From positions 15,952-30,777 of the forward strand of contig DFBH01000001.1 of assembly GCA_002366545.1 (NCBI GenBank): 14,826 nucleotides of DNA, written 5' to 3'. Of the stretch, positions 7,101 to 13,699 are shown piece after piece. The stretch comes from Candidatus Oleimmundimicrobium americanum (GTDB lineage Bacteria; Actinomycetota; Aquicultoria; UBA3085; Oleimmundimicrobiaceae). A program made the position numbers and the translations under genes. Position 1 is the stretch's first letter, and each line of letters opens with the position of its first letter. The notes beneath the pieces were generated by a model. It made no database searches. It was not told the origin of the DNA and saw nothing but the letters and a program-made list of their open reading frames with translations.

Positions 7101-7242
7101 CTACATCCCAACCGAGCGCTTTGAAAAACGGGTCAATAAACTCTCGCCGAAGTTGGGTTTCGTTATATTGTCCTGATGTATAAGCTTCTTTGTTCCTCTT
7201 AAATCGCTCGACAAGTTCTATAATTTCTTTAGGCGCAGCCAT
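4159..7242 (-). CDS. Type IIG (Eco57I-like) restriction-modification enzyme
   Basis: A 1027-residue fusion of nuclease, adenine methylase and target-recognition domains. The N-terminal nuclease (residues 30-150) has a PD-(D/E)XK core: D76 in APDYCF, then E90 and K92 in FFVEAKKP. A helical connector follows. The methylase has motif I DPACGSGSF (400-408), the acidic loop GVDIDPQAVE and catalytic NPPY (593-596), typical of N6-adenine methylases. The C-terminal third resembles a TaqI-like specificity domain (FLLGRDIKRY...YLIFTRHG), ending in a coiled segment. Residues 553-585, between FPQVF and SGFDVVIGNPPY, are encoded by two palindromic repeats inserted in frame. I chose the ATG at 7240-7242, with AAGGA 5 bases upstream, over one at 7266 that has no such site and lies at the predicted transcription start. 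Cuts and methylates the same site in one polypeptide; the site is not predictable here. Confidence 0.93.
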   Translation of the reverse strand: MAAPKEIIELVERFKRNKEAYTSGQYNETQLRREFIDPFFKALGWDVDNENGYAEAYKDVIHEDAIKIGGATKAPDYCFRIGGTRKFFVEAKKPSVNLKDDISPAFQLRRYAWSAKLPLSILVDFEELAVYDCRTKPVKTDKASKARIIYLTYSEYPEQWEKIASIFAREEILRGSFDKYAESTKRKRGTAEVDSAFLKEIENWRNLLARNIALRNPGLSTRKLNFAVQKTIDRIIFLRICEDRGVEDYGKLMSLQNGERAYQRLCQQFQRADERYNSGLFHFQNEKDNLEQPDNLTLNLAIDDKPLKDIVKNLYYPDSPYEFSVLPAEILGHIYEQFLGKVIRLTPGHRAIVEDKPEVKKAGGVYYTPTYIVDYIVKNTVGKLLEGKTPGRVAKIKILDPACGSGSFLIGAYQYLLDWHRDWYVADGAGKHAKKSKLYQASGGNWRLTTAEKKRILLNNIYGVDIDPQAVEVTKLSLLLKVLEDETQLSLFHERALPDLGNNIKCGNSLIGPDYYENQQMSLFDEEECYRINAFDWQAEFPQVFSPSLSTKTSSQDGAVSTGRHGETISTPSSLRRSAAIEAISGFDVVIGNPPYVRQETLGNLKDYFKQHYQVYHGAADLYAYFIERGVSLLKNNGIFSYIVANKWMRANYGKPLRQWMKQQRIEEIIDFGDLPVFQKATTYPCILRIRKDPTSKSFDAAKVKTLSFIDLEDYVSEHRYRVRQTTLDDGGWSLADEKTQTLLSKLQKMGAPLGNYVQSKIYYGIKTGLNEAFVIDSETRDKLISEDPKSAELIKPFLLGRDIKRYQLSKSNQYLIFTRHGVDIKKYPAIEQHLSNFKERLMPKPKDWKGDVWKGRKPGSYQWYEIQDSIDYYKEFEKPKIMYLVFQVKPAFTLDETGIYANNAVWIIPQADKYLLGILNSKLGWFLISNCCTQIQNGYQLIFKYLGKIPIRTIDFSNSNDKAHHDKMVKLVEQMLTLHKQLATAKTDHDKTIIQRQITTTDHQIDQSVYELYGLTEEEIKIVEEE
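5489..5525 (-). repeat. REP-like palindromic repeat inside the methylase gene, unit 1
   Basis: Read on the minus strand it runs from CGTCATTGCGA to GAAGCAATCTC. It shares its ends with unit 2 and with the intergenic copy at 390-425. It is translated in frame as part of SSLRRSAAIEAIS with no stop. Confidence 0.7.
5534..5585 (-). repeat. REP-like palindromic repeat inside the methylase gene, unit 2
   Basis: Ends match unit 1 (CGTCATCGCA and GAAACAATCTC on the minus strand). The centre holds its own hairpin, CCGTGTCT and AGACACGG around GCCGGT. Translated in frame as TSSQDGAVSTGRHGETIS. An 8-bp spacer separates it from unit 1. Confidence 0.7.
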
Positions 7243-7269
7243 GCCAATCCTTCCGGGTTCTTCCATAGT

Positions 7270-7275
7270 ATTGTA
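7270..7275 (-). promoter_or_regulatory. Possible -10 box of the restriction-modification gene
   Basis: TACAAT on the minus strand (5 of 6 matches) would start transcription near 7263, about 20 bases before the chosen ATG. No convincing -35 hexamer is present, so support is weak. Confidence 0.3.
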
Positions 7276-7313
7276 TCAGCTCTTATGCATAAATGTAGCT
7301 AAAATGGATGGTT

Positions 7314-7616
7314 CTACTTATCTTCCTTCCTTGCTTCGGAATATTGTTTAAGTTTCTCGTTTATGGCTTTTATGCTGTCGCACAGGCCTTTCTTGATGTC
7401 TTTTTCGAGTCGGCCACTCTTTGCATCCTTTATAAACTTATCGAAGGCATCGGTTAAACTATCGAAGCCATCCGCAACTTGTGCTCTAAGTTTTTCGGCC
7501 TTTTCGCTCTCAACGGTTGTCTTAAACGCGTCTTTCAGTTGAGAGCCCATAACCTTTAATTCGGCGATGATGTCCTCAAGTTTCGGTTCCTCGGTTGTCT
7601 TTTTTTCTTCCACCAT
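7314..7616 (-). CDS. Small acidic/basic helical protein, unknown
   Basis: A 100-residue, highly charged, all-helical protein with no signal peptide or membrane segment. Two long amphipathic stretches (LEDIIAELKVMGSQLKDAFK, residues 17-36, and LRAQVADGFDSLTDAFDKFIKDAK, 43-66) suggest a coiled coil or helical hairpin. The start ATG at 7614-7616 has a GGAGG site 5 bases upstream. It lies 47 bp after the cysteine-rich membrane protein gene in the same direction and 71 bp before the restriction-modification gene, which probably has its own start of transcription. I do not recognise the family; histone-like or apolipoprotein-like helical proteins are only vague analogies. Confidence 0.75.
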   Translation of the reverse strand: MVEEKKTTEEPKLEDIIAELKVMGSQLKDAFKTTVESEKAEKLRAQVADGFDSLTDAFDKFIKDAKSGRLEKDIKKGLCDSIKAINEKLKQYSEARKEDK

Positions 7617-7663
7617 TTTTACCTCCCATTTTTAGTTTCACCTTTTTATCTATCGTAGACACT

Positions 7664-8197
7664 TTATTTTTTCTTTTCAAACATTTCCGCGGCGGGGCAG
7701 CCGATCTCTTTTTGCTTACAGTATTTGCAGGCAAATTGCCCTCTTATGACCGCGGTGCCTCCAAAGGAAATGATTATAAAAATTGTGAAGATTGCCAAAA
7801 GAGACCAGGAAAAGTCCCTTGCCAAAAGGATTATTCCGCCGGCGATTGGGAAGATGTTGACCATAAAATCCGGAATAAGCGTGTACCAGGCGAGTTCTCT
7901 TTGAGCAAATTTTTTTGGGTCACCTTTTTTAAAGAAAAGCGGGGCAAGTTTACCTTTGCCGAGCCCGCAGAACTTATCGTAGTAATAGCAGTTTACGCAA
8001 CTTCTCTTAAGAATCATAAATTCAATCCGGAGACAATATAGCAGGTAAAGAATGCCTATCCAAATGCTTATTCCGATCAGAATGTAGAAACCGAGTCCAT
8101 AGATTAGTATTGTAACTACACTTGCAAGAAAGACAATATAGAGAGGAAAGCTCTCGTATCCTTCTTTTTTCTCCGCGCTTTTATTATTTAAGTTCAT
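7664..8197 (-). CDS. Cysteine-rich four-helix membrane protein, unknown
   Basis: A 177-residue integral membrane protein. Transmembrane helices lie at about residues 19-36, 37-57, 108-126 and 130-148. A hydrophilic loop carries CVNCYYYDKFCGLGKGKLAPLFFKKGD (C67, C70, C77), and the tail has CKYCKQKEIGCPA (C157, C160, C167). These two Cys-x2-Cys-x6-Cys clusters mirror each other across the membrane pair and could hold a metal, perhaps jointly. I recall a hypothetical family with exactly these motifs in anaerobic bacteria and archaea, without a function. The ATG at 8195-8197 has AAAGGG 8 bases upstream and is preferred to a TTG at 8233 that lacks a site. A -10-like TATACT at 8260-8255 lies in the gap behind it, with only a poor -35. 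Confidence 0.75.
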   Translation of the reverse strand: MNLNNKSAEKKEGYESFPLYIVFLASVVTILIYGLGFYILIGISIWIGILYLLYCLRIEFMILKRSCVNCYYYDKFCGLGKGKLAPLFFKKGDPKKFAQRELAWYTLIPDFMVNIFPIAGGIILLARDFSWSLLAIFTIFIIISFGGTAVIRGQFACKYCKQKEIGCPAAEMFEKKK

Positions 8198-8289
8198 CGA
8201 CACAGCCCTTTCGCAGCGGTTTTTAATACCCAACCGTTATTAATCTGCCTTTACAGTATATTAATATCTAGCAAGAGCGAACACTTTTT

Positions 8290-8655
8290 TCATTTGGGTG
8301 AGATCTCTCTACTTACGGTTTTAGAGCTTGGGAGAATATTTTCAAGAAACTTAATGTGACGAATTATATAAGTTCTTTTTTTGGGAATTTCTATGGTTAA
8401 GGTCACGGTATCGTCTTCAATAGTTAAGTTGGTTAACCTTACCATTCTTTGAGCAGCCCAATCTTCAGCAACCTCTTGAGCTTGTTCAACTGAATGGGTG
8501 AGCTTATAAGAACGTACTGTCGCCATAGCAATTTCATCTGCGACCATATAACTTTGCCAATTACTCAGGATAATTGTCCCAACATCATTTATGATGACAA
8601 CTGCAATTACTATAATTAGGATTATCTTAATGGCGCTAACGAGCCATTCTCTCAT
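8290..8655 (-). CDS. Small membrane-anchored protein, TadE/pseudopilin-like layout
   Basis: A 121-residue protein with one N-terminal transmembrane helix (residues 7-29, SAIKIILIIVIAVVIINDVGTII). An amphipathic helical segment rich in Ala (38-75, containing VADEIAMATVRSYKLTHSVEQAQEVAEDWAAQ) follows, then a short beta region (LTIEDDTVTLTIEIPKK). This order resembles TadE-like or minor pseudopilin proteins, but no specific motif confirms it and no pilus genes are nearby. The ATG at 8653-8655 has AAAGGTG 7 bases upstream and overlaps the 3' end of the GH57-like gene by 20 bp in another frame, so the two are translated from one message and probably act together at the cell surface. Confidence 0.7.
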   Translation of the reverse strand: MREWLVSAIKIILIIVIAVVIINDVGTIILSNWQSYMVADEIAMATVRSYKLTHSVEQAQEVAEDWAAQRMVRLTNLTIEDDTVTLTIEIPKKRTYIIRHIKFLENILPSSKTVSREISPK

Positions 8656-10636
8656 GGTTTTTCACCTTTGCCCTTTTATTTTTGAAAAACCAAGTTACAA
8701 TCATGCTTACAATTACTATTAGAGCAAAAATTATAATTAAAAGGAAGAAGCCGATTTTAATTGTTGATGGTTCCACGAGTGTTATATCCGATTCTTTTAT
8801 ATTCTTTTCGCCGTCACCAATGTAAACCTTTGCTTTTTGTCCGGCTTTCGGATTATCCAAAGTAAAAGAAACCATATTTTCATTTGGGCATAAGGTTACT
8901 TCTTTCCCCACTTTAGAATTTAAACTCACAAATATTTTGAAGTTATAATCTGCGTTATTATTGATGGTGACTTGAACCTCATTGTTTTTTAAGTTTGCCC
9001 TGGATTCGATGGTTAATTTTTTCAACTCGGAGTTTATGGTTTTATCTACATTTGTTAAAAATGCTAAACCCCGATTTGCAACCTCAGGTGTTTTCGATAA
9101 TCTCCAGTCACTTGCTTCGGCTATAAGGATTTGTTTGTGTAACTTGTTTAAAAGAGGGTTGTTACCTTCAATTATTTTTTCAAAGTCAAGTAGTCTGTTG
9201 TAAGTATTTTTCAGGTTTTCATCATATTTTGTTTGAATATAGCTTTTTTCTCTTCTGGGTTCGGTGAGCTCAATTGGCCGAGTTGGGGCTGGAATAAGCG
9301 CGAATGCTATTTCTAAAGTTACGGGGTTAAACCAGGGCTTTTCAAAAAGACTGTAAAGGTTTTCTAAGAGTTCTGAGGATGGTTGCCAGTCGAAATTCAT
9401 TGTTTCGTCTGCCGGCAAACAGGGTGCTATTGCTACAATTTTTTGTTTGTAGGGGTCCTCAAGGTAGATTTGAGCAAGGCATCCGGTTAGCAGCTGCACC
9501 GCCTCTTGGGGGTCCTCTGTTTTTATTAATGTGTTTGAAATCTCTTCGTCTACAAACAAAACGGTTAATCTATCACCCTCTAAATTCTGAACTCTGTGAG
9601 GTTTAAAAGTATCGATGCTTTTAATTCCCGCTTCTTCCGATGTGTTTGCTGCGAAATAAGGGAGAGAGCTTCGGAGCAGGGTATAGTCGATTCCTTCTTT
9701 ACTTAAATAAGAAATGGAGTCCATGTTAAGTATGAGTTTGGGGCTAAACATTCCCTTTGGTTCTTTTGAAAGATGGAATGTTTTTGCGATGATTTTTTTG
9801 CCCAAAGATATTTGGAGCGAGGCATCGTCTTTGCCCCACTCTTCATTTACAAGCTCATTTAAAAGTGGGTAAGAATAAGGGGAGGGAATGACTTCCACCT
9901 GTTTATTTTTGATTACTCTCTCATAACCTTTTAAAATCTCGGTCGCGCGCTTGGCTTCATTAGAATCTTTTTCAATATTTTTTATTTTCCCGTCTTCTAT
10001 GAGTTTATATCCGTCGCTTATATCTTGAAGCTGCTCTACAAAAAGTGGCGTGATGTTCGTGGAGACATTTACGGAAGGGTGAGCATTTAATGCTTCTATG
10101 TGCCGCCGGCACATGCCCCCTTTGCTGCAGATCGGCAGGATCTCTTTCTTTAGGAATGCTCCTTGCGGGTTAAAGAGTGCCGGTTCGTGAATGTTCCAAA
10201 CCAAAGCGATGGTTAAGGGCATTTTTACTTTGTCCAAGACGGTAAGCAAAGTCTGCTTTGTTGTGAGGATTTTGTTATTTCTTGTTATTACTAACTCGAC
10301 GGGGTAAACTCCTTCTGATAAATTTAAACTGGAGACGGTTTTCTTTACGGTGAATTCTTTAGTTTTTTTAGGGAGAATTTTTCTGGCGAAGAAATTGTGT
10401 TTATAAACTTCGCTCTCACTATCGGGCGTTTTTACAGTCAAGGTGGCTTTGATGCTGCTAAGCGCATCCCTTGAGGTATTTTTGATTTTAATTGATAAAG
10501 AAAGCTTTTCATTAAGTTCGTAAAATGGTTTATTGAAAACAAGCTTTCCTTCAATCTCGTTGGCGGCGAGAGAGATGTGGGCAAGTGTAAAGATGAAGAA
10601 AACTGTAATAATTAGAGGGAAAATAAATTTTTTCAT
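8636..10636 (-). CDS. Secreted, tail-anchored protein with a degenerate GH57-like domain
   Basis: A 666-residue envelope protein. Residues 1-25 are a signal peptide (KK, hydrophobic core, cleavage after SLAA). An immunoglobulin-like domain covers about 27-135. Residues 138-450 follow the order of motifs in glycoside hydrolase family 57: WNIHEP (148-152), HPSVNVSTNITPLFVEQL (186-203), VEVIPSPYSYPLL (247-259), KGMFSPKLILNMDSISYLSKEGIDY (294-318), LFVDEEISNTL and a late FDWQPSSELLENLYSLFEKPW. In active GH57 enzymes the fourth motif reads GMWP-x-E with a catalytic Glu; here Lys300 takes that place and the later catalytic Asp is not evident, so it is probably a binding or inactive domain. A second beta domain precedes a C-terminal transmembrane helix (628-650) with a basic tail. 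Start ATG has AAAGGA 5 bases upstream. Confidence 0.75.
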   Translation of the reverse strand: MKKFIFPLIITVFFIFTLAHISLAANEIEGKLVFNKPFYELNEKLSLSIKIKNTSRDALSSIKATLTVKTPDSESEVYKHNFFARKILPKKTKEFTVKKTVSSLNLSEGVYPVELVITRNNKILTTKQTLLTVLDKVKMPLTIALVWNIHEPALFNPQGAFLKKEILPICSKGGMCRRHIEALNAHPSVNVSTNITPLFVEQLQDISDGYKLIEDGKIKNIEKDSNEAKRATEILKGYERVIKNKQVEVIPSPYSYPLLNELVNEEWGKDDASLQISLGKKIIAKTFHLSKEPKGMFSPKLILNMDSISYLSKEGIDYTLLRSSLPYFAANTSEEAGIKSIDTFKPHRVQNLEGDRLTVLFVDEEISNTLIKTEDPQEAVQLLTGCLAQIYLEDPYKQKIVAIAPCLPADETMNFDWQPSSELLENLYSLFEKPWFNPVTLEIAFALIPAPTRPIELTEPRREKSYIQTKYDENLKNTYNRLLDFEKIIEGNNPLLNKLHKQILIAEASDWRLSKTPEVANRGLAFLTNVDKTINSELKKLTIESRANLKNNEVQVTINNNADYNFKIFVSLNSKVGKEVTLCPNENMVSFTLDNPKAGQKAKVYIGDGEKNIKESDITLVEPSTIKIGFFLLIIIFALIVIVSMIVTWFFKNKRAKVKNHERMAR

Positions 10637-10814
10637 TCTTTTCCTTTAATTCTTCACATCTTGCTGTAATTCCTCTTGATGTATTTGTGGTTGGTTTGCG
10701 AAAGATATTAAGGATAAAATTTGGCCTAAAAGGATTGTGACTTTATATAGAGAAATGTTTTAAAATGTAAAGAAGCAATAAATATTTAAACATTGAACAG
10801 GAAGGACGATTTTA
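10637..10814. other. Divergent intergenic region between the GH57-like gene and lon
   Basis: Holds the starts of two divergent transcripts. On the plus strand TTGTGA (10735-10740), a 17-bp spacer and TTTAAA (10758-10763) are a weak candidate promoter for lon. I see neither a CIRCE nor a HAIR heat-shock operator. Confidence 0.35.
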
Positions 10815-13196
10815 ATGATGGCAAAAAATAGCAACAAAGACATTTTGGAAATTCCTCATGAGTTACCTTTAATTCCTTTGAGAGATTTAATAATCTTTCC
10901 CAATCTCGTGGTTCCTCTTTTTGTCGGTCGGGAAAGATCCATAAATGCTTTAGAGGTGGCCATGCGTGAAAATCACATGGTGGTTTTGGTGACTCAGAAA
11001 GACGTTGAAGTTCAAAATCCTACTTCTTCGGATCTTTACCAGGTAGGTTCGGTCGCTACCGTAATGCAGGAGTTGAAGCTTCCGGATGGCACCGCAAAGG
11101 CTCTTGTAGAAGGGATGACCCGTGTAAAGATAAAAAAGTTTCTTCAAACCGATCCTTATTTTAAGGTTGAGATTGAAGTTGTTGAAGAACCGGTTGAAAA
11201 GGATATCGAGACGGAAGCTTTAATGAGGAACTTGATTTCTCAATTTGAAGAATGTGCCAGACTGGGGAAACCAATTCCTCCGGAAGTTTTGGTTGCCTCT
11301 TTAAACATTGATGAGCCCGGCAGGCTCGCTGATTTTGTAGCTTTTCATTTAAATTTAAAAACCGATGGGAAGCAGGAGATATTAGAAGCTATAGATGCTA
11401 AAGAGCGCATAAAAAAAGTATCTTCTTTTTTGGCGAAAGAACTTGAGATTTTGAGACTTGGAAGCAAGATTCAAGACAAAGTTAAAGAGCAGATGACTAA
11501 AACTCAAAGGGAGTATTTTTTAAGAGAGCAACTGAAAGCTATTCAAGGGGAATTGGGAATGGCGGATGAGCGTACTGCTGAAGTTCAAGAGTTGAAAGAA
11601 AAGATAGCCAAGGCAAAGATGCCAAAAGAAGTGAGAAAGAAGGCTCTTAAAGAAGTTGGTAGATTCGAAAAAATGCCGCCTGCGGCGGCCGAGGCTTCCG
11701 TTGTCAGAACTTACCTCGATTGGATAATTGGTTTGCCATGGAGCAATAAATCCAAAGAGGAGTTAAATATTGAAAAGGCAAACGAAATTCTTAATGAAGA
11801 TCACTATGGGTTGGAAAAAGTAAAAGAACGGGTGCTTGAACATCTGGCTGTTCGCAAGCTGGCGAAGGAAAAAATGCGAGAGGCCATACTCTGTTTTGTT
11901 GGGCCCCCGGGTACCGGCAAAACGTCCATTGGCAAATCGATTGCAAGGGCATTAGGGCGAGAGTTTGTTAGGATTTCGCTGGGAGGCGTGCACGATGAAG
12001 CTGAAATCAGAGGACATAGACGCACTTATGTCGGAGCTTTGCCTGGAAGGATAGTCCAAAACATAAAACAAGTGGGAACCAACAATCCTGTTTTTATGAT
12101 GGATGAGATTGATAAGGTCGGAGCTGATTTTAGAGGAGATCCAACCGCCGCTCTTCTTGAGGTCCTTGACCCGGAGCAAAATAATGCTTTTAGCGACCAT
12201 TATCTCGAAGCGCCCTTTGACCTTTCTGATGTTATGTTTATAACCACTGCAAATATTTTAGATACCATACCTCCGGCTCTTAGGGATAGGATGGAGGTTA
12301 TACACTTTCCCGGTTATACAGAAGAAGAAAAAGTGAAAATTGCTCAGCGGTTTCTGATGCCGAAACAACTTGAAGCTCACGGTCTCAAGGAAGAAAACTT
12401 AAAAATTACCGAGATGGCAATAAAGAAAATAATAAGAGAGCAAACTCGGGAAGCCGGCGTAAGAAACCTGGAGAGAAAGATGGCTTCCATCTGCCGGCAA
12501 ATGGCGAAAATGATTGTGGAAGGTAAGAAAGAGCGTTTTAAAGTAACGCCCAATAATCTGTCCAAGTTTCTCGGTCCGGCACAATTTCACTATGGTTTGG
12601 CCGAAGAAAAAGATGAGATTGGGGTGGCCACGGGGTTGGCTTGGACCGAGGCGGGTGGAGAGATTATATTTGTCGAGTCTACTCTTATGAAGGGGAAAGG
12701 CAATCTCATTCTTACAGGTCATTTAGGTGAAGTTATGCAGGAGTCTGCTCAAGCGGCGCTGAGTTACGCTCGCTCAAAAGCAAAAGAGTTTGGTGTTCCG
12801 GAAGATTTTTACGGTAAATACGATATTCACATTCACGTTCCTGCCGGGGCGATACCGAAAGATGGCCCTTCAGCGGGAGTTACTATAGCGACCTCTCTCA
12901 TCTCTGCCTTAACTAAAAATCCTGTTAAAAAAGACGTGGGTATGACTGGAGAAATTACTCTGCGTGGGCATGTGTTGCCGATTGGAGGCATCAAAGAAAA
13001 GGTGCTTGCTGCTCACCGGGCGGGCCTAAAGGAGATAGTTCTTCCCATGGAAAACAAGAAAGATTTAGATATAATTCCAAAACAAGTGCGAAAAGAGTTA
13101 AAATTTGTATTTGCTGAAGATGTATCTGATGTTCTTAAAGTTGCCTTAGCAAAACCTCTTAAACCCAAAAAAGTTATCAATAAGGACAAGAAGTGA
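10815..13196 (+). CDS. lon: ATP-dependent Lon protease
   Basis: A 793-residue LonA protease that degrades damaged and short-lived regulatory proteins in the cytoplasm as a hexamer. The N-terminal substrate domain (LPLIPLRDLIIFPNLVVPLFVGRE, residues 17-40) is intact, as are the coiled linker (QREYFLREQLKAIQGELG, 231-248), Walker A GPPGTGKT (363-370), Walker B PVFMMDEID (425-433) and the protease domain. The catalytic dyad is Ser686 in KDGPSAG and Lys729 in GGIKEKVLAAHRAG. Length matches the family. The start has AGGAAGGA 8 bases upstream of the first of two adjacent ATG codons. Its TGA overlaps the GTG of the phosphoesterase gene, which makes a two-gene operon. Lon is often heat-induced, but no heat-shock operator was found. 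Confidence 0.98.
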   Translation: MMAKNSNKDILEIPHELPLIPLRDLIIFPNLVVPLFVGRERSINALEVAMRENHMVVLVTQKDVEVQNPTSSDLYQVGSVATVMQELKLPDGTAKALVEGMTRVKIKKFLQTDPYFKVEIEVVEEPVEKDIETEALMRNLISQFEECARLGKPIPPEVLVASLNIDEPGRLADFVAFHLNLKTDGKQEILEAIDAKERIKKVSSFLAKELEILRLGSKIQDKVKEQMTKTQREYFLREQLKAIQGELGMADERTAEVQELKEKIAKAKMPKEVRKKALKEVGRFEKMPPAAAEASVVRTYLDWIIGLPWSNKSKEELNIEKANEILNEDHYGLEKVKERVLEHLAVRKLAKEKMREAILCFVGPPGTGKTSIGKSIARALGREFVRISLGGVHDEAEIRGHRRTYVGALPGRIVQNIKQVGTNNPVFMMDEIDKVGADFRGDPTAALLEVLDPEQNNAFSDHYLEAPFDLSDVMFITTANILDTIPPALRDRMEVIHFPGYTEEEKVKIAQRFLMPKQLEAHGLKEENLKITEMAIKKIIREQTREAGVRNLERKMASICRQMAKMIVEGKKERFKVTPNNLSKFLGPAQFHYGLAEEKDEIGVATGLAWTEAGGEIIFVESTLMKGKGNLILTGHLGEVMQESAQAALSYARSKAKEFGVPEDFYGKYDIHIHVPAGAIPKDGPSAGVTIATSLISALTKNPVKKDVGMTGEITLRGHVLPIGGIKEKVLAAHRAGLKEIVLPMENKKDLDIIPKQVRKELKFVFAEDVSDVLKVALAKPLKPKKVINKDKK

Positions 13197-13699
13197 GAGT
13201 AGGCGTAATTTCCGACACTCATGCTAAAACAGATGATGACCTAAATTGTCTGGCGGAAATTGCCCGCCGCTATTTTAAAGACGTAGATATTATCCTTCAT
13301 GCGGGCGATATGGTTAATTTACGGGTCCTTGGGATTTTACAAAATGTGACTCGGACGGTTGCCGTTAAGGGGAATATGGACTTCCCTGAGGTTAAACAAA
13401 CTTTGCCAAATAAGACCGTTATTGAATTAGGTAGTTGCAAAATTGGCTTAATGCACGGCTGGGGTTCTCCAATTGGTTTGCCTCAACGTGTAAGAAAAGA
13501 ATTTGAGGATGTTGATTGCATCGTTTTTGGTCACAGTCACCAACCTTTTAACCGTGAGGTTGAAGGGGTCTTATTGTTTAATTCCGGAAGCGCAATGTAT
13601 AGATTTTTTGTCGAGCAAAACTCCATTGGTTATCTTGATATTATTTGTTCTACCAACAAGCATTGCTGCAAAATTGAAGGCAGTATAGTTAAGATTTAA
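13193..13699 (+). CDS. YfcE/MJ0936-type metallophosphoesterase
   Basis: A 168-residue calcineurin-like phosphodiesterase with the full metal-binding set: D8 and H10 in ISDTHAK, D39 in HAGD, N61 in KGNMD, H88 in MHGWG, and H114/H116 in GHSHQP. Small enzymes of this group hydrolyse phosphodiesters with Mn2+ or Ni2+ in vitro; physiological substrates are generally unknown. The length is normal. The start is GTG at 13193-13195, overlapping the lon stop by 4 bases (GTGA), so translation is coupled to lon. The C-terminal 20 residues carry three Cys (ICSTNKHCC), an unusual extra. It ends convergently with the zinc-ribbon/Hfq-like gene, the two stop codons overlapping by 4 bases. Confidence 0.93.
   Translation: MRVGVISDTHAKTDDDLNCLAEIARRYFKDVDIILHAGDMVNLRVLGILQNVTRTVAVKGNMDFPEVKQTLPNKTVIELGSCKIGLMHGWGSPIGLPQRVRKEFEDVDCIVFGHSHQPFNREVEGVLLFNSGSAMYRFFVEQNSIGYLDIICSTNKHCCKIEGSIVKI

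Noticed and set aside
10637..10814. Heat-shock operator (CIRCE or HAIR) upstream of lon
   Set aside because: Neither inverted repeat is present; only weak promoter hexamers are seen.
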